64,000 nt of DNA from Scheffersomyces stipitis CBS 6054 (taxonomy: Eukaryota; Ascomycota; Pichiomycetes; Serinales; Debaryomycetaceae): contig NC_009046.1 in assembly GCF_000209165.1 (NCBI RefSeq), positions 186,001-250,000 on the forward strand, read 5' to 3'. Within the stretch, counting starts at the first letter, position 1, and every line of letters starts with the position of its first letter. A program made the position numbers and the translations under genes. The notes under the pieces were generated by a model. It was not told where the DNA came from. It did not search any database and was given only the letters and a program-made list of their open reading frames with translations. Shown here piece by piece: positions 1 through 11,026 of this stretch.

Positions 1-729
1 TTTTCCAGCTGAAGAATTCACACAGCCATAGACTACTTCAACATGATTTCCTAGAAATTTTGTCAAATCTCAAAATTAATAGAAATCAATTCTAAATCTC
101 CGTCAATATTTTCATTTCTTTCGTCAACCCTTTTAGAGATTCTTTAATAGAATACATTTTCAAACAAAATACACATTTTGGTGGCAGAATTTTAGTGTAG
201 ATTGTTAGAATGTGTGAGCAGTCAAGATTTTTTCGCAGTCATTTTGACGTCAAATGATATTTTCTAAATTAAAGGGCTTTTCCGGCACACCAAAAGTCGA
301 CATCAGGGGAACAAGACAAAGCCATTTTTTTGCATTACATATGCGTACCAGTGGGAAATGAACACAGAGCAAGAGAATGGTGAAAAAATGATTAACTAAT
401 TGGTTTTTCTGAGAGTTTACTAGAAAAAGAAACGTCTCTAATGCGGAATCGGACTACATATCGCGATTTAGATATGTACCACCAGCAGGCTCTTGTATTA
501 CATTACCTTGCGACAATATGGCAGTGCAAATATAGAATTGAAGTGTACACTGCAATATTGAACTGAAGAAGTAGAGAAGGAGAAATACAACCGCAGAACA
601 AAAACAAGCATAATCAACGGAACATTTCTCTCAAGAATCTTCATAGGTTCTATATTGTCCGTCTACAAGTTATTGGTGGTGAGACAGGGTATGCTCTTGA
701 TTCAAGTTGCATATGTCGGTCACCAATCA

Positions 730-768
730 GATTTTGTAGTCATGGAATGAACGAATTACTACAAAATC
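730..768. repeat. 11-bp perfect inverted repeat
   Basis: GATTTTGTAGT at 730-740 and its exact reverse complement ACTACAAAATC at 758-768 flank a 17-nt loop. It lies inside the gene-free stretch at the window start. It could form a hairpin in RNA or bind a dimeric factor; neither is shown. Confidence 0.8.
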
Positions 769-1748
769 ACAAGAAGATGCACCAGGCAATACACCAGGCA
801 TTTTACCAGCACAAACGCAAACGAATACAGGAATCAGGTTTTCTTGGGAAAGAACGTGAAAAATAACTAGCAAGGTAACAGGACCATTATAGAGCCAAGG
901 TAGACACCGTAGAACAGGCGAGATTAGTCTCAAACGTATTTATGAGGATAGCTATTAGAGTTATTGAACAAAACCATTGTGCGGATATACTTTGCGAGTC
1001 TCCCGAAAAATCGATGCTTAAGCAGAACAAATTCAACAAAAGGCAGTGGATTGCGAGATGGCAACATCTTGCAGATTTCGGTTTGTGTATGGAACCACCT
1101 TTCCAACCATAGACAAGGACATACGACGATCGAGGCGGGTGCTGCCGTGACTGTTCAACCCCCGATTGGTGTGTTTGATTCATTCTAGGAAAGACGTTAC
1201 TAATGTTTAGTAGGTTAACAATTTCCAATTAGATTTGAGACGGATCCAAACGGATTGATGCACCATCTGAAGCAGATTATGAATATTTTTAAAGCTGCCA
1301 ACGGCCTCAATATCAGAACAAATTTAGTGTATTATGTCAAAAGCAATTCCCCAATTCTCTCAAGCCACCTGGCTTCCGACTTCTGACACAAACGTTTGTT
1401 CGGTTACACCTCCAGGATACCCGCAATATTTTTTGCACCATTATTATTTTTGCTATTTTTGCCATTATTAAAGGATATTGAGGTACTGTTGATAGCCCAT
1501 AGTCTCATACGGCCCGATTGTGCTAATACTCGGATCCAAGAAATTGACAATAGCGAATAATTTCACACCAGGTCCAAGAGAAATAAACTAGATTTCCAAC
1601 AGACAGATCGGAAGCAGACAAGCATAGATACGAACAAGCGACCCACGGGCATCGTACTTTAAACTATAGAATAGTTCGGTTACTTCTTTGAAGTCTTGTC
1701 GTTTTCAGCATCGTTGCCTCCTTTTACGGATCGAGGTCGGCCAAATCA

Positions 1749-1760
1749 AATTCCGGAATT
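1749..1760. repeat. 12-bp perfect palindrome AATTCCGGAATT
   Basis: The sequence equals its own reverse complement over 12 bases. It lies in a gene-free region about 900 bp upstream of the nearest start codon. A related CCGGAA/TTCCGG pair occurs at 37893-37909. Confidence 0.8.
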
Positions 1761-2587
1761 ATTTAAACCTATCAGGATGACAAAGAGACAACGTTTCTCT
1801 CCGTTAGCTATTAATAAATGCATACCAAGAAATTATCTGGGCCAATTCTTCACCATAATTGTTTCAAGGTAGCCTGTGTGTTTTGAGACTTTAAACGCAT
1901 GCCGTCTTCTACATAATTGTCACAAAGAAGACTAACCCCTAAAAGTTTGGAAAGGAGACTGGAGAATTTCATGACATAATCCTTGGCCAGTGTGTCAAAC
2001 AATTTTTTCTTGCGACAGAATATAGGAGCTTACGTCTATGCAGTGGAAGGCTGGACAAGATAATGTAAAAATAGAGCCGCAAAAACAGCATCCCCAGAAA
2101 TCAATCTGGCCCCAAATTGAAATCACTTGGACCAGAATTTGTGACAGTGGTTGATCTTCGGTTGAGTGTTACACCTCCCTGTTTCACCAAATTCCGGTTT
2201 CATTTGTACACTCCCCAATTACCCCCAATCGAAGTGCAGAATGGCTACATCTTTTTTGGTAAAGTTATTACTACATCTGTTAACAATAACCGCCGCATAG
2301 ACAATTGTATCGCAACGTGGTCCAGCGTGTGCCTTAATTAGTCGCAAATTATCTACAGCATCCTAGACCTCCTGCACACAGAACCAAAAGTTGCTGCTGC
2401 AAGGCATGCGGGCCAACATTCATGATGATTATCTAAATAATTTTTGGAGCCGTTTGCTACTTGCACCATCCAACATGTTATGGAGTAGGATTGGCTGAAG
2501 AGCCAATTCGTACAACTATTTGTAACAATTGCCGGTCAATCTAAAATTTTCACTTCACGTTGTTCTCCACTATTCAACAATTTCAAA

Positions 2588-2595
2588 TATAAATA
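2588..2595 (+). promoter_or_regulatory. TATA box TATAAATA
   Basis: TATAAATA lies 79 bp before the ATG at 2667, within the usual range of a yeast TATA element, and upstream of a gene with strongly biased codon use. Confidence 0.65.
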
Positions 2596-2666
2596 GCCAC
2601 CATTTTTCTTCATATTTCTATATTTCCATATTTTCAGTCTTCATTCCATCATCAGTTCCTCTAACA

Positions 2667-3653
2667 ATGCAATTGAACAACTACATCGCTTTCTTGGCTT
2701 TGGCCACTGCTTGTTTGGCCAAGACCATCCTCTTGACCAACGATGACTCCTGGGCTGCTACTAACATCAGAGCTACCTACTACCAATTGAAGGACGCAGG
2801 TCATGACGTCTACTTAGTTGCTCCAGTTTCTCAAAGATCTGGTTGGGGTGGTAAGTTCGATGTTCCAAGTTCGCCAACCTTGGAAACCGACGGTGAATTT
2901 GCCTACGTTAAGGCCGGTGAACCATCATGGGGTCACGAAGTTGATGATGACCACATCTGGTACTTCAATGGTACCCCAGCTTCTGCTGTAGCTTTTGCTT
3001 TGAACTACGTCTTCCCATACTACTTTGCTGAAAAGGGCAACAACGTTACCGTTGACTTGGTTGTCTCTGGTCCAAATGAAGGTACCAACATGTCCCCAGG
3101 TATGTACACTCTTTCTGGTACTATGGGTGCTACCTACAACTCCGTCTACAGAGGATACCCTGCTGTGGCTTTCTCTGGTTCTAACGGTAACAACTCCTTC
3201 TTCAAGGACTCCTTGGACTTGGAAGACAAGTTGGACCCATCTACTATTTATGCTAACTTGGTTGTTGACTTCGTTGCCCAACTTTTCACTGCTCAAGGTG
3301 ACAACTCTAGAACCTTGCCATTGGGTGTTGGTATTAACGTCAACTTCCCTCCAGTTGGCTACCAAAATGAATCCTGTATTGCTCCAAAGTGGGTTAACAC
3401 CAGATTGACCGGTGCTTACGCTTCTGGTGCCGACTTGGCCTACAATGCTACATCTAATTCTTTCATCTGGCAACAAACTTCTTGGTCTGGTCTCCAAGTC
3501 TGTTACAATGGTGACTGCTCCTTGCCATCTGAAAACTTAATCGTCCAATACACAGAATGTTCTACCTCTGTCAGTGCTTTCTCTGTTGATTACGACGCTA
3601 AGCTCAGTTTGAGTCAAGAAGTCACCGCCTTGTTGGAACCATTGTTCTCTTAG
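2667..3653 (+). CDS. Secreted SurE-type acid phosphatase/nucleotidase
   Basis: 328 residues. A signal peptide (about residues 1-18, hydrophobic core AFLALATACLA) precedes the SurE motif LLTNDD, which supplies the metal-binding Asp pair; SGWGG and GPNEGTNMSP downstream match the other SurE active-site loops. SurE proteins hydrolyse phosphate monoesters such as nucleotides; fungal secreted members are annotated as acid phosphatases. Several N-X-S/T sequons (NGT, NVT, NES, NAT) fit a glycosylated secreted enzyme. The frame is open 46 codons further upstream, but from a TTG and without a signal peptide, so the ATG at 2667 is chosen; a TATA box sits 79 bp before it. Codon choice is very biased (TTG for Leu, GGT for Gly), suggesting high expression. 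Substrate preference cannot be read from sequence. Confidence 0.88.
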   Translation: MQLNNYIAFLALATACLAKTILLTNDDSWAATNIRATYYQLKDAGHDVYLVAPVSQRSGWGGKFDVPSSPTLETDGEFAYVKAGEPSWGHEVDDDHIWYFNGTPASAVAFALNYVFPYYFAEKGNNVTVDLVVSGPNEGTNMSPGMYTLSGTMGATYNSVYRGYPAVAFSGSNGNNSFFKDSLDLEDKLDPSTIYANLVVDFVAQLFTAQGDNSRTLPLGVGINVNFPPVGYQNESCIAPKWVNTRLTGAYASGADLAYNATSNSFIWQQTSWSGLQVCYNGDCSLPSENLIVQYTECSTSVSAFSVDYDAKLSLSQEVTALLEPLFS

Positions 3654-4840
3654 ATTATCTGTTAGCCTGTATGGCAGCACTTCACTTTCCGTTACATTGT
3701 TCTTCTGTTGATTGATTTTATGAAGTTTGTGGTCGTTCAAAAGTATTGGTTTACAAATTCCAATAGCAAAATACTATATAAAGCTGTTAAATCGTCCCTT
3801 CAGTTCTCCCGTTATTAAATTTCGTGGACCACGTTATGGTCCAATATACAATTTTCAATAAGTTTTTTCAGTGTAGGCAGTCGTGAAAGATCGCATATAA
3901 TAATTTCGCAGTAATTGATAAAAATTTAAGCATATTCTTTTCCGGCATAACTCTGGTCCATTTGGATTTACAATAAAGGGGTAAATCAAGCTCCGTCTCC
4001 TGCGGTATGTATCTCAAATCACCTAACTGTTTTTGGATAGCTCTGATTTACTGTTCCATCTAATTGAGTGAATGGAGTTTATTACGGAGTTTCTGTGCAC
4101 TTCTTGGAAACGGAATGTAATGAGCTAACCGAAGCTCGGCGGACTCATGGCCACCGCCTGAAATTGAATTAACCTGAAGTAAAAATTAGCTTAATTGCGT
4201 AACGATTGCCAAGCGACAAGATCATATCAGAGATGTTTGGGACCACTTTCTCCCGGTAATTCCAGAACTGGCAGGGGGGTGCAGAAAGAAGCCTGAATTT
4301 TTCACTCGAGCGCAGACTATGCATTGAGTGACAGCACATTCAAGATAGGCATCGACATAACGAGTATCAATATCAATTCGTAAGCATTTATATGGAATAG
4401 AATAGAAGATTAGACATTATCATCGAAGGTGTAGCGAAAAGTCAAGACCATTCCGTAGAACTGCGCATATTGGTATCGGTTCAGTCGTTTGCGCTTTTGC
4501 CCCACTGTAACTTTTTTCGTTATTCTCATTTTTAAATTTCATCTCGGCATACAATCTCCTCTGCTCTTATATAAGTCAGTAGTTTGATATCGGCAGATTA
4601 AGTACCGAACGATATAATTGCAGTAGAATAGGAGGATTCGAATAGAGTCATATATAGCCAATCTTGCATCCTTTGAGTTCGTTGTCATGCAATTTGGTGT
4701 GGAATACATCAATTGAAAAATTATACACAATACCCCTATATTGAAACAATCTCGTATTACCAGACACCATTTCTATCATTTGCACCAAAAACGCTACACA
4801 ATAATTGTGAAACCATCATTGTCTCTAATAGAATTCACAG
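3654..4840. other. Intergenic: SurE-like gene 3' end and LAM-family gene promoter
   Basis: No gene seen. Near the upstream gene's 3' end is an overlapping inverted repeat: CGTGGACCACG at 3823-3833, and TGGACC/GGTCCA arms reaching about 3842, possibly part of the 3' end. A TATATAAG element is at 4568-4575, 273 bp before the next ATG. If the transcript starts there, the leader carries a short upstream ORF (ATG at 4687, nine codons). Confidence 0.6.
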
Positions 4841-7800
4841 ATGGGAGGACTTCTACGTAAGAAGAAAAGGGACTCGTCGTCGACTTTACCGAAATCGGCT
4901 AGTTCCCACTCTATTCTGTCAGCTGCTAATTCAGTGCAGAAATCCACTAGAAACAGATCCAATTCTTCAGTCAACAAGACTTCCAACAATAATGGCGTTT
5001 CGTCCGTATCTCATTCCAATTCCATTAGCAGAACGAGAAGAGATTCATTATCCAAGATCGACACCACTACTCCAGGTCCAGCTACATCGCATTATCCTCT
5101 CACTATCGAAGGCTCTCCTATGAGTCCAAATGTTCCAGAACAACGAGTTCAGATAGCATCACCCCCACAGGTAGACGAAACTACTGCAGGTCGTCAACCA
5201 CATCTGGAGCGTTTGTTACCAGTCAAATCGGATTCCAATGGCTTCTTGTCTAGTATTTTGAATGCTGCTAATAATATCATCTCATCTACTGTTACGGATG
5301 ATAACAAGATAGAAGCCAGCACCACAAGTGTCACTTCGGGCCGCAGTAGTATTGATAACTTACGAATAACCCCTTCACATTCCAGAAAGGAAGCCAAAGA
5401 ACACTCCTTCTCGAACAGACTTGACTTCTTGCTCAAACCAGCAAGATTTGGTAGTTCAAAAAGCTCGTTCGATGAAGAGCAGGCAGACATCCTTATGAAT
5501 ACGGATAATGCTGAGGTTAAAGAGCCCAGCGAACCAAAAATGCCGTCTTCACCTCTTTCGACGGTTAATGTACAGTTTGAATCTATCAGAGAGTCTCCTT
5601 TAAATACGTTGGGACAGGGTGATCTTTCTCTTGCTGCTTTTGATAAAGCACAGCCAAAGAGTGCGGCTCAGGGAGACATATCTATGACTGTCGGATCTTC
5701 CATGGAACCAAACTTCGAGACAGAGACAAGAAGCAGGTTCTTGGCATCACCACGTGAATCTACAGACAACTTGGTGGACATCAAGAGAAGCTTGAGTCCC
5801 GATATTGTCAATCGCCAATCTTCAAATGCAGTAAACACGGTCTCAGATGTGAAAAGACCTCGTAGAAAATCCAATATAGTAACGGCTAGTTCAGTTCCTA
5901 CAGTGTCAATGGCCAGATCAGTTTCTCGAACTGACAATAGAATTGACAACCTAGAAAAGGTGGTTAGTCCTAGCGGTGATTCTAACTCAAAGCTGAGAAG
6001 CACAGATGCTGACTTGGATGAAAGCGACGCCGCATTATATTCAGAAGACGAGTCTTCTGACAGGGATGAATCTGAAGTCATAGACTACTCCAATCTTAAG
6101 TATGCATCGAGAAAGAGAAACAAAGAGTTCCATTCAGTATTCAAGAAGCTTCCACTGAGCGATCCATTGATTGACGATTTCAGCTGTGCATTGTCGAAGG
6201 ATATATTAGTTCAAGGGAGAATGTATTTAAGTAGCAACTACATTTGCTTCAACTCCAATATCTTAGGCTGGGTCACTAACTTGGTGATACCGTTACAAGA
6301 AGTGATACAAGTAGAGAAGAAATCGACAGCCGTATTGTTTCCAAATGGTATGATTATCAGAACTTTGCATCATAGATATGTTTTTGCTACATTTTTGAGT
6401 CGTGACACCACATTCAATCTAATCACCAATGTCTGGCACAAGGTGTTATTAGAAACAGCAGATGATAGTAAATTAGCGGTCAAGAGAAGAGCAAGAGGCA
6501 ATTCAAGATCAACAGGCGCTTCTAAGTCTGTAAGTAGAGACAGATACGACGGTACTAATTCCTTGAACGATGAATATGACATTTCTGAAGTCGACAGTCG
6601 AAGAGATGTTCTTTCAGCACTGCATGACGAAGAAGACGATTTCGATGGCAGTTTCAGTTCTTTATCTCTACACAGCGATAAGGATAACGACGACGAAGAG
6701 GCAGGAAGTGACAGTGGATCTGTTAAGGGCGGCGATCATACGCCGAGCTCTGCAAACAAGTCCATGAGTAGAGATGAAGGCACAAATGGTTCTACTGAAC
6801 AAGGTGCTAACACATTCAAAGGCTTCCCAATGGTAGGGCCAATGGCTCATGCTCCTACTGATATTAACTATACTAAAAAAGCCAGCGAAACATTCATTTC
6901 AGAAGGTGTATTGAAAGCACCTGTTGGTGCTGTATTTTCAATATTGTTTGGCGCTGATACTTCTTTGTTTATTAAGATCTTGAAGAAGCAAAAGAATTTC
7001 GATATCACCGAGTCTGAAATTACGCCATTATCACCTAAAAATAAGGAAAGACACTACAGCTACATTAAGCCGTTGGGTGGGCCGATTGGCCCCAAGCAAA
7101 CAAAGTGTATAATAGTTGAAAAGATCACTGAGTTCAATCCAGAAAATTACATCTTGGTTGAACAAGTTACGTCGACTCCAGATGTTCCTAGTGGAAACTC
7201 GTTTTCTGTGAAGACTAAAATGTTTTTCAGTTGGGTCGAGTCTAACCATACAAGATTATACGTGGTCACCTCCATTGAATGGACAGGTAAATCTTGGATC
7301 AAAGGAGCTATAGAAAAAGGTAGCATTGATGGCCAGAAAGAATCTATGAAGGTCATTATGGACTCTTTAGATGAAATGATTAGTACCGGAAACGAAGGTG
7401 CTGGTAAAGGCAAGCAAGCTAAGAGTAAGAAGAAGGGCACTAGAAGCAGAAAAAACACTATCGTCAAGAAGCCGTCAATTGAGAAAGAACCGGAGGTAGT
7501 CAAGGAGTTGGGAGTTGGAGAGAAATTCATGGATTTTGTAGAATCGTTGGGCAAGCTCTTGCCCATACCGTATTTGGGGGACTTGATAACAGGGTTTATC
7601 GTACTTTTTATAGGGATCATGATCTCATTTCGATTATTCAATGCGATAACCGGCGGGTCTAGCAAGAGAGTTCAATTCATTCCCGAAGATTCGTATGTCT
7701 CCAAAATCAGAATAGACGACAACAAGTATATCATCATTCCAAGCATCGATACAAACTTTCACAACAAGAAGATTGTTATGGAAAATGAAGTCAACCTCTG

Positions 7801-7975
7801 GAACTGGGTCAGAGAGAGAAGTGAAGACAAAATCAAGATAGTGTCTGACGACAATAGTAGTTCAGGGCCGATAGGTAAAAGTGATGCACGCAAGGACTAT
7901 GCAGACCAGGAAGTTTACGAGATAGTGAAGATCACTCAAATGAAGCTCGGACAGCTTTCTGAGAAGTTGAAATAG
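4841..7975 (+). CDS. LAM/Ltc-family ER-contact-site sterol transporter (GRAM + one VASt domain)
   Basis: 1044 residues. Residues 1-420 are Ser/Asn/Arg-rich and look disordered. A GRAM (PH-like) domain spans about 425-535 (HSVFKKLPLSDPLIDDFSCA start). A VASt/StART-like sterol-binding domain spans about 680-850, beginning near ETFISEGVLKAPVGAVFSIL and containing KSWIKGAIEKG. A lysine-rich linker and one membrane segment (about 912-932, LITGFIVLFIGIMISF) follow, then a cytosolic tail. This order is that of the yeast Lam proteins, which sit in the ER at membrane contact sites and move sterol. Only one VASt domain is present, whereas Ysp2/Lam4 carry two, and the BAR region of Lam1/Lam3 is absent, so I do not assign an orthologue; Lam5/Lam6 have a similar single-domain layout but are shorter. 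Confidence 0.9.
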   Translation: MGGLLRKKKRDSSSTLPKSASSHSILSAANSVQKSTRNRSNSSVNKTSNNNGVSSVSHSNSISRTRRDSLSKIDTTTPGPATSHYPLTIEGSPMSPNVPEQRVQIASPPQVDETTAGRQPHLERLLPVKSDSNGFLSSILNAANNIISSTVTDDNKIEASTTSVTSGRSSIDNLRITPSHSRKEAKEHSFSNRLDFLLKPARFGSSKSSFDEEQADILMNTDNAEVKEPSEPKMPSSPLSTVNVQFESIRESPLNTLGQGDLSLAAFDKAQPKSAAQGDISMTVGSSMEPNFETETRSRFLASPRESTDNLVDIKRSLSPDIVNRQSSNAVNTVSDVKRPRRKSNIVTASSVPTVSMARSVSRTDNRIDNLEKVVSPSGDSNSKLRSTDADLDESDAALYSEDESSDRDESEVIDYSNLKYASRKRNKEFHSVFKKLPLSDPLIDDFSCALSKDILVQGRMYLSSNYICFNSNILGWVTNLVIPLQEVIQVEKKSTAVLFPNGMIIRTLHHRYVFATFLSRDTTFNLITNVWHKVLLETADDSKLAVKRRARGNSRSTGASKSVSRDRYDGTNSLNDEYDISEVDSRRDVLSALHDEEDDFDGSFSSLSLHSDKDNDDEEAGSDSGSVKGGDHTPSSANKSMSRDEGTNGSTEQGANTFKGFPMVGPMAHAPTDINYTKKASETFISEGVLKAPVGAVFSILFGADTSLFIKILKKQKNFDITESEITPLSPKNKERHYSYIKPLGGPIGPKQTKCIIVEKITEFNPENYILVEQVTSTPDVPSGNSFSVKTKMFFSWVESNHTRLYVVTSIEWTGKSWIKGAIEKGSIDGQKESMKVIMDSLDEMISTGNEGAGKGKQAKSKKKGTRSRKNTIVKKPSIEKEPEVVKELGVGEKFMDFVESLGKLLPIPYLGDLITGFIVLFIGIMISFRLFNAITGGSSKRVQFIPEDSYVSKIRIDDNKYIIIPSIDTNFHNKKIVMENEVNLWNWVRERSEDKIKIVSDDNSSSGPIGKSDARKDYADQEVYEIVKITQMKLGQLSEKLK

Positions 7976-8854
7976 AATGGTGTCGAGTTACTACGCCAAG
8001 GGTTAGAGTTTTAAGCGAATAATACAATTGACATAAATATGACGTCAGATATACTAGAAGTAATTGAGAATTCTCCATTGCTTGGGGCTAGACCGTGGCC
8101 CATATTGTTATGCTCGATCCGAATAGTTTTAGTCTGCAAACAAAGGCATTTGTGCAACCGACGGTTTCTGCACTACAGCAACGGCAAAACACAATTGGAT
8201 CTGAAACATGGAATTGGCCAACATATATATGTGATACAAGGAAGCGAAAACACTAGCTGTAGTTAGAAAACCAATAGAACTTGCCGAAAGATCTCGGCTC
8301 ATAAAGTAGAACACTTTGTGGGTGTACTTTTGTGATTGTAAAACAGGCATGAGAATCAAAATTTGTATTTCGTCTATATATCATCTAGTAGCAATTTATA
8401 GCTAGGTTAGTTCGGAAATGTATAGAGAAAGCCTTAAATCCCTGGACATCCTATCCAAGGCGAAAATTTCGTTTAGTAAAATTCATATGTTTCGACAAGA
8501 GGTTGAATTCCCAATAGGGCCAAATTAATTGGGTATTTGATCAATTGGCTGATAGCTAAGACCTAGAACTAGTCTTTGTACCACAAACTAAGACGGCCAA
8601 CGCTTGACCACAGAATTCGGAGTTGACGTACAGGAAGTGTTACATCATCGATTTATCTTGCATAGGGTCATTGTCTAAGTTATATATTCTGCGGAGCCCA
8701 GTTTTGCAATTTGGCCATGACTTCTTTGTGGAGAATAAAATCAGACCTTCCGATTACGAGACAAGTTATAATTGATATAAAAGCAGATTCTTTCCTTTCA
8801 CAATTAAAGCAGAAGCCGATTAAATCAAATTCACAGCTTTAATCTCTAAGTTCA
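7976..8854. other. Intergenic: promoter of the Yop1/DP1-like gene
   Basis: No convincing gene. A 75-codon frame at 8039-8266 lacks protein-like composition. The region ends in a TATA-containing promoter. Confidence 0.6.
8776..8783 (+). promoter_or_regulatory. TATA box TATAAAAG
   Basis: A consensus TATAAAAG lies 79 bp before the ATG at 8855, the same spacing as for the SurE-like gene. Confidence 0.65.
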
Positions 8855-9985
8855 ATGATTTTTCTATCTATACTATGCTCGCTTCTAACTACAGTCGTAC
8901 CGTTTGTGTTAACCATTAAATGCTTTGATCCGGTGATTGCCAGCCAGATTCCATACACATCCTACCAGTTTCTACTCAACTATTGGATCTATTTTGTTAT
9001 ACTTCAGTTCGTCAACATCAACTTTGTAACCACCCATGGGCAATTCTACTTTGACATCATTTCACAGACGCTCAAGCTCTGGTTTTTGTACGGTAGTCTG
9101 AACAATTTGGCTCTATTCAACCGGTTTATTGTCACCAGAGTCACTTCTTCCAGAGACTTCAATGGCCTCTACCATCTTGAAGCCAACTACATTAACCCAT
9201 TGTTGAGTAAATACGTAACTTCCCAGATCCGTACTGATTCTAGAGGCAAGAGAATGGGGCAACTACAATACTATCTTATCAGATTGGGCCAGAAATATGC
9301 CAATGACACCAATGTCGACGATATGCTGTTTATTCTTTTAGAACGTATACTATCTCTGGCCCGAATGCTAGTGGTTTCGCTATTTGCTCCCCAGATTCTG
9401 CCAAATATCAAGACTTCTCCTAGAAGAAATGAAATGGTCCAGCACTATCAACGTCATAGGTCATCGAGTGGAGGGTCCAAGAGCCTTGGTACCAGCACCA
9501 GAACAGCGCCACTGGTGTACAATGTCGGGTCATCTCCACGTAGCATTTCTGGCGGAGGTCTGTACCATGAAGCTACAGTACTAGAGCTCAATAGGCATGG
9601 TGATGCTATTGGACAAAACTATACAAATGCTCAATCTATGCCGTACCCAGTGGGGACGGGATCCAATTCGATTCTCAATGATAATCTTGCAAATGTTCCA
9701 TTGAGCAAGTTCATGAACAAACCTCGTAGTGTATCTGAACGAATCGATGCAGCGGCTTCCAAGTATTTTGGCATCAAGCCTAGGTCCAGTTCTGCGGGAG
9801 AATCGGATACAGTACAAAGAGGTTTTGGTCCACTGGCTGGTTTTAGAGTGAATCCCAATTCAATCAATTCCATCAGGCTGCTGTACCAAATGGAACAGCA
9901 GAGAGAGAACGACATACCCCCATTAGTTACGGTGTCCTCACCTTCTTCGGGTAGAACAACTCCTGCAAGACAGCTACTAAACTAA
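8855..9985 (+). CDS. Membrane protein, possibly TB2/DP1/HVA22 (Yop1-like) family
   Basis: 376 residues. The first ~100 residues hold hydrophobic segments: 1-22, a hairpin-like stretch around 40-60 (NYWIYFVILQFVNINF), and 75-95 (LKLWFLYGSLNNLALFNRFI). The spacing of the W-Y-W/F and LK-WF-L-G elements resembles the TB2/DP1/HVA22 core of ER-shaping proteins such as Yop1; this is a pattern judgement, not a firm hit. Another hydrophobic stretch lies near 158-180. The C-terminal ~190 residues are Ser/Arg/Pro/Gly-rich and probably disordered. The start is the first ATG after a TATA box. It is longer than Yop1 (about 180 residues) because of the tail, so it is at best a divergent relative. Confidence 0.72.
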   Translation: MIFLSILCSLLTTVVPFVLTIKCFDPVIASQIPYTSYQFLLNYWIYFVILQFVNINFVTTHGQFYFDIISQTLKLWFLYGSLNNLALFNRFIVTRVTSSRDFNGLYHLEANYINPLLSKYVTSQIRTDSRGKRMGQLQYYLIRLGQKYANDTNVDDMLFILLERILSLARMLVVSLFAPQILPNIKTSPRRNEMVQHYQRHRSSSGGSKSLGTSTRTAPLVYNVGSSPRSISGGGLYHEATVLELNRHGDAIGQNYTNAQSMPYPVGTGSNSILNDNLANVPLSKFMNKPRSVSERIDAAASKYFGIKPRSSSAGESDTVQRGFGPLAGFRVNPNSINSIRLLYQMEQQRENDIPPLVTVSSPSSGRTTPARQLLN

Positions 9986-11026
9986 CTATTTACTATTTGC
10001 TTTTAACACTGGTTATATTGGGTACGAAATTATAGAATATACAGGCAGAGATAATCCATAGGGAACAATGTGACGATTGTAGACTTATCATATACAAGTC
10101 TCTTAACAGGTGATAGTATAACATAAAAGAATCGACGCCATGAGAGTAAGAAGCACACGTTCGAGTAAATAAGGCAAGTGTTAACCTACTTCTGGATAGC
10201 ATTATTAAAGAATATACATGAAATAGGAGACCTTCCCAATTTTGCACCAAATAGCCTTACGATTTAGGCTAAGATACAATAGGGTTCACCCCAATTCATA
10301 TTTGCAAGGGATAGATATACCACACACCAAAGACACGAAGCAACTACATTTTAGGATTTTAAACTATGTGTGAGTGCTTACCCAAATGACGTAATGGAAC
10401 TTCCTTCACAACAGTTGAGGTTTTGTACTCAAACGGTTGGTATCCCTGGGCTGTATACAAACTGGAGGCCTACATTTGCTTGGTATGAGGAACAACGGTT
10501 TGTGAATAACCAATAGACATCGGCTAGATTACCGAATACCGAATATTACGCCAGACTCATATATGGATATAAGCTGGAATTGGCCACTCGCATGATTTAC
10601 AGAAACTGTAACCGACAAAGAAGTGAGGTTATTGTAAAGTGAGAAATGGCTCAGTGCACCTCAGTTGTCGCTCAGCCAATGGCTCTTGAGCCCTGAACAC
10701 TTAACAATGCCAATTTGGTGATAGCTTTGGTACAATAGCATACGTGGTGTTCGTTTTACCGTTGAAAAGCAAATTTAACAAAAAAAATGCACTCTGTTCC
10801 ACTTAATAGGAGTTCCGGTTCTGCAATTAGCCCATACTTGGGGTTTTTCTCTCCTCCGACTTCATATGTCAAATTGACAAAATGTCAGACCAGCCCGCGA
10901 ACAAATCTTTTTTCACGAGCCTTCTCTTTCCAGATAGCCTTTAACTAGAACACCATCAAGGCAATTCAGCAAAGCCAGCACCAATTCTTATCAGGACATT
11001 GACTCTTGCGTTTGAACTCCCGATAC
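9986..11026. other. 1.04 kb intergenic, SAE3 promoter side
   Basis: No gene seen on either strand. I looked for a meiotic URS1-type element (GGCGGC core) before SAE3 and found none. Confidence 0.55.

Larger units (their letters stand above)
1..2666. other. 2.67 kb stretch without a convincing gene
   Basis: No reading frame here exceeds about 113 codons on either strand, none begins or reads like a known family, and composition is that of yeast intergenic DNA. It holds an 11-bp perfect inverted repeat (730-740 with 758-768), a 12-bp palindrome AATTCCGGAATT (1749-1760), and a short direct repeat caccaggca near 780-801. The last 100 bases are the promoter of the SurE-like gene. I see no tRNA, LTR or decayed protein that I can name. 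Confidence 0.6.

Noticed and set aside
1239..1270. Two ACGGAT copies suggesting a telomerase RNA template
   Set aside because: CTG-clade telomere repeats pair ACGGAT with GGTGT about 12-14 bases on; that partner is missing here, so no template is formed.
2925..3497. 190-codon minus frame across the SurE-like gene
   Set aside because: Antisense shadow produced by strong codon bias of the + strand gene.
8039..8266. 75-codon + frame after the LAM gene
   Set aside because: Starts just after the LAM stop with no family resemblance and poor composition after the first 15 residues.
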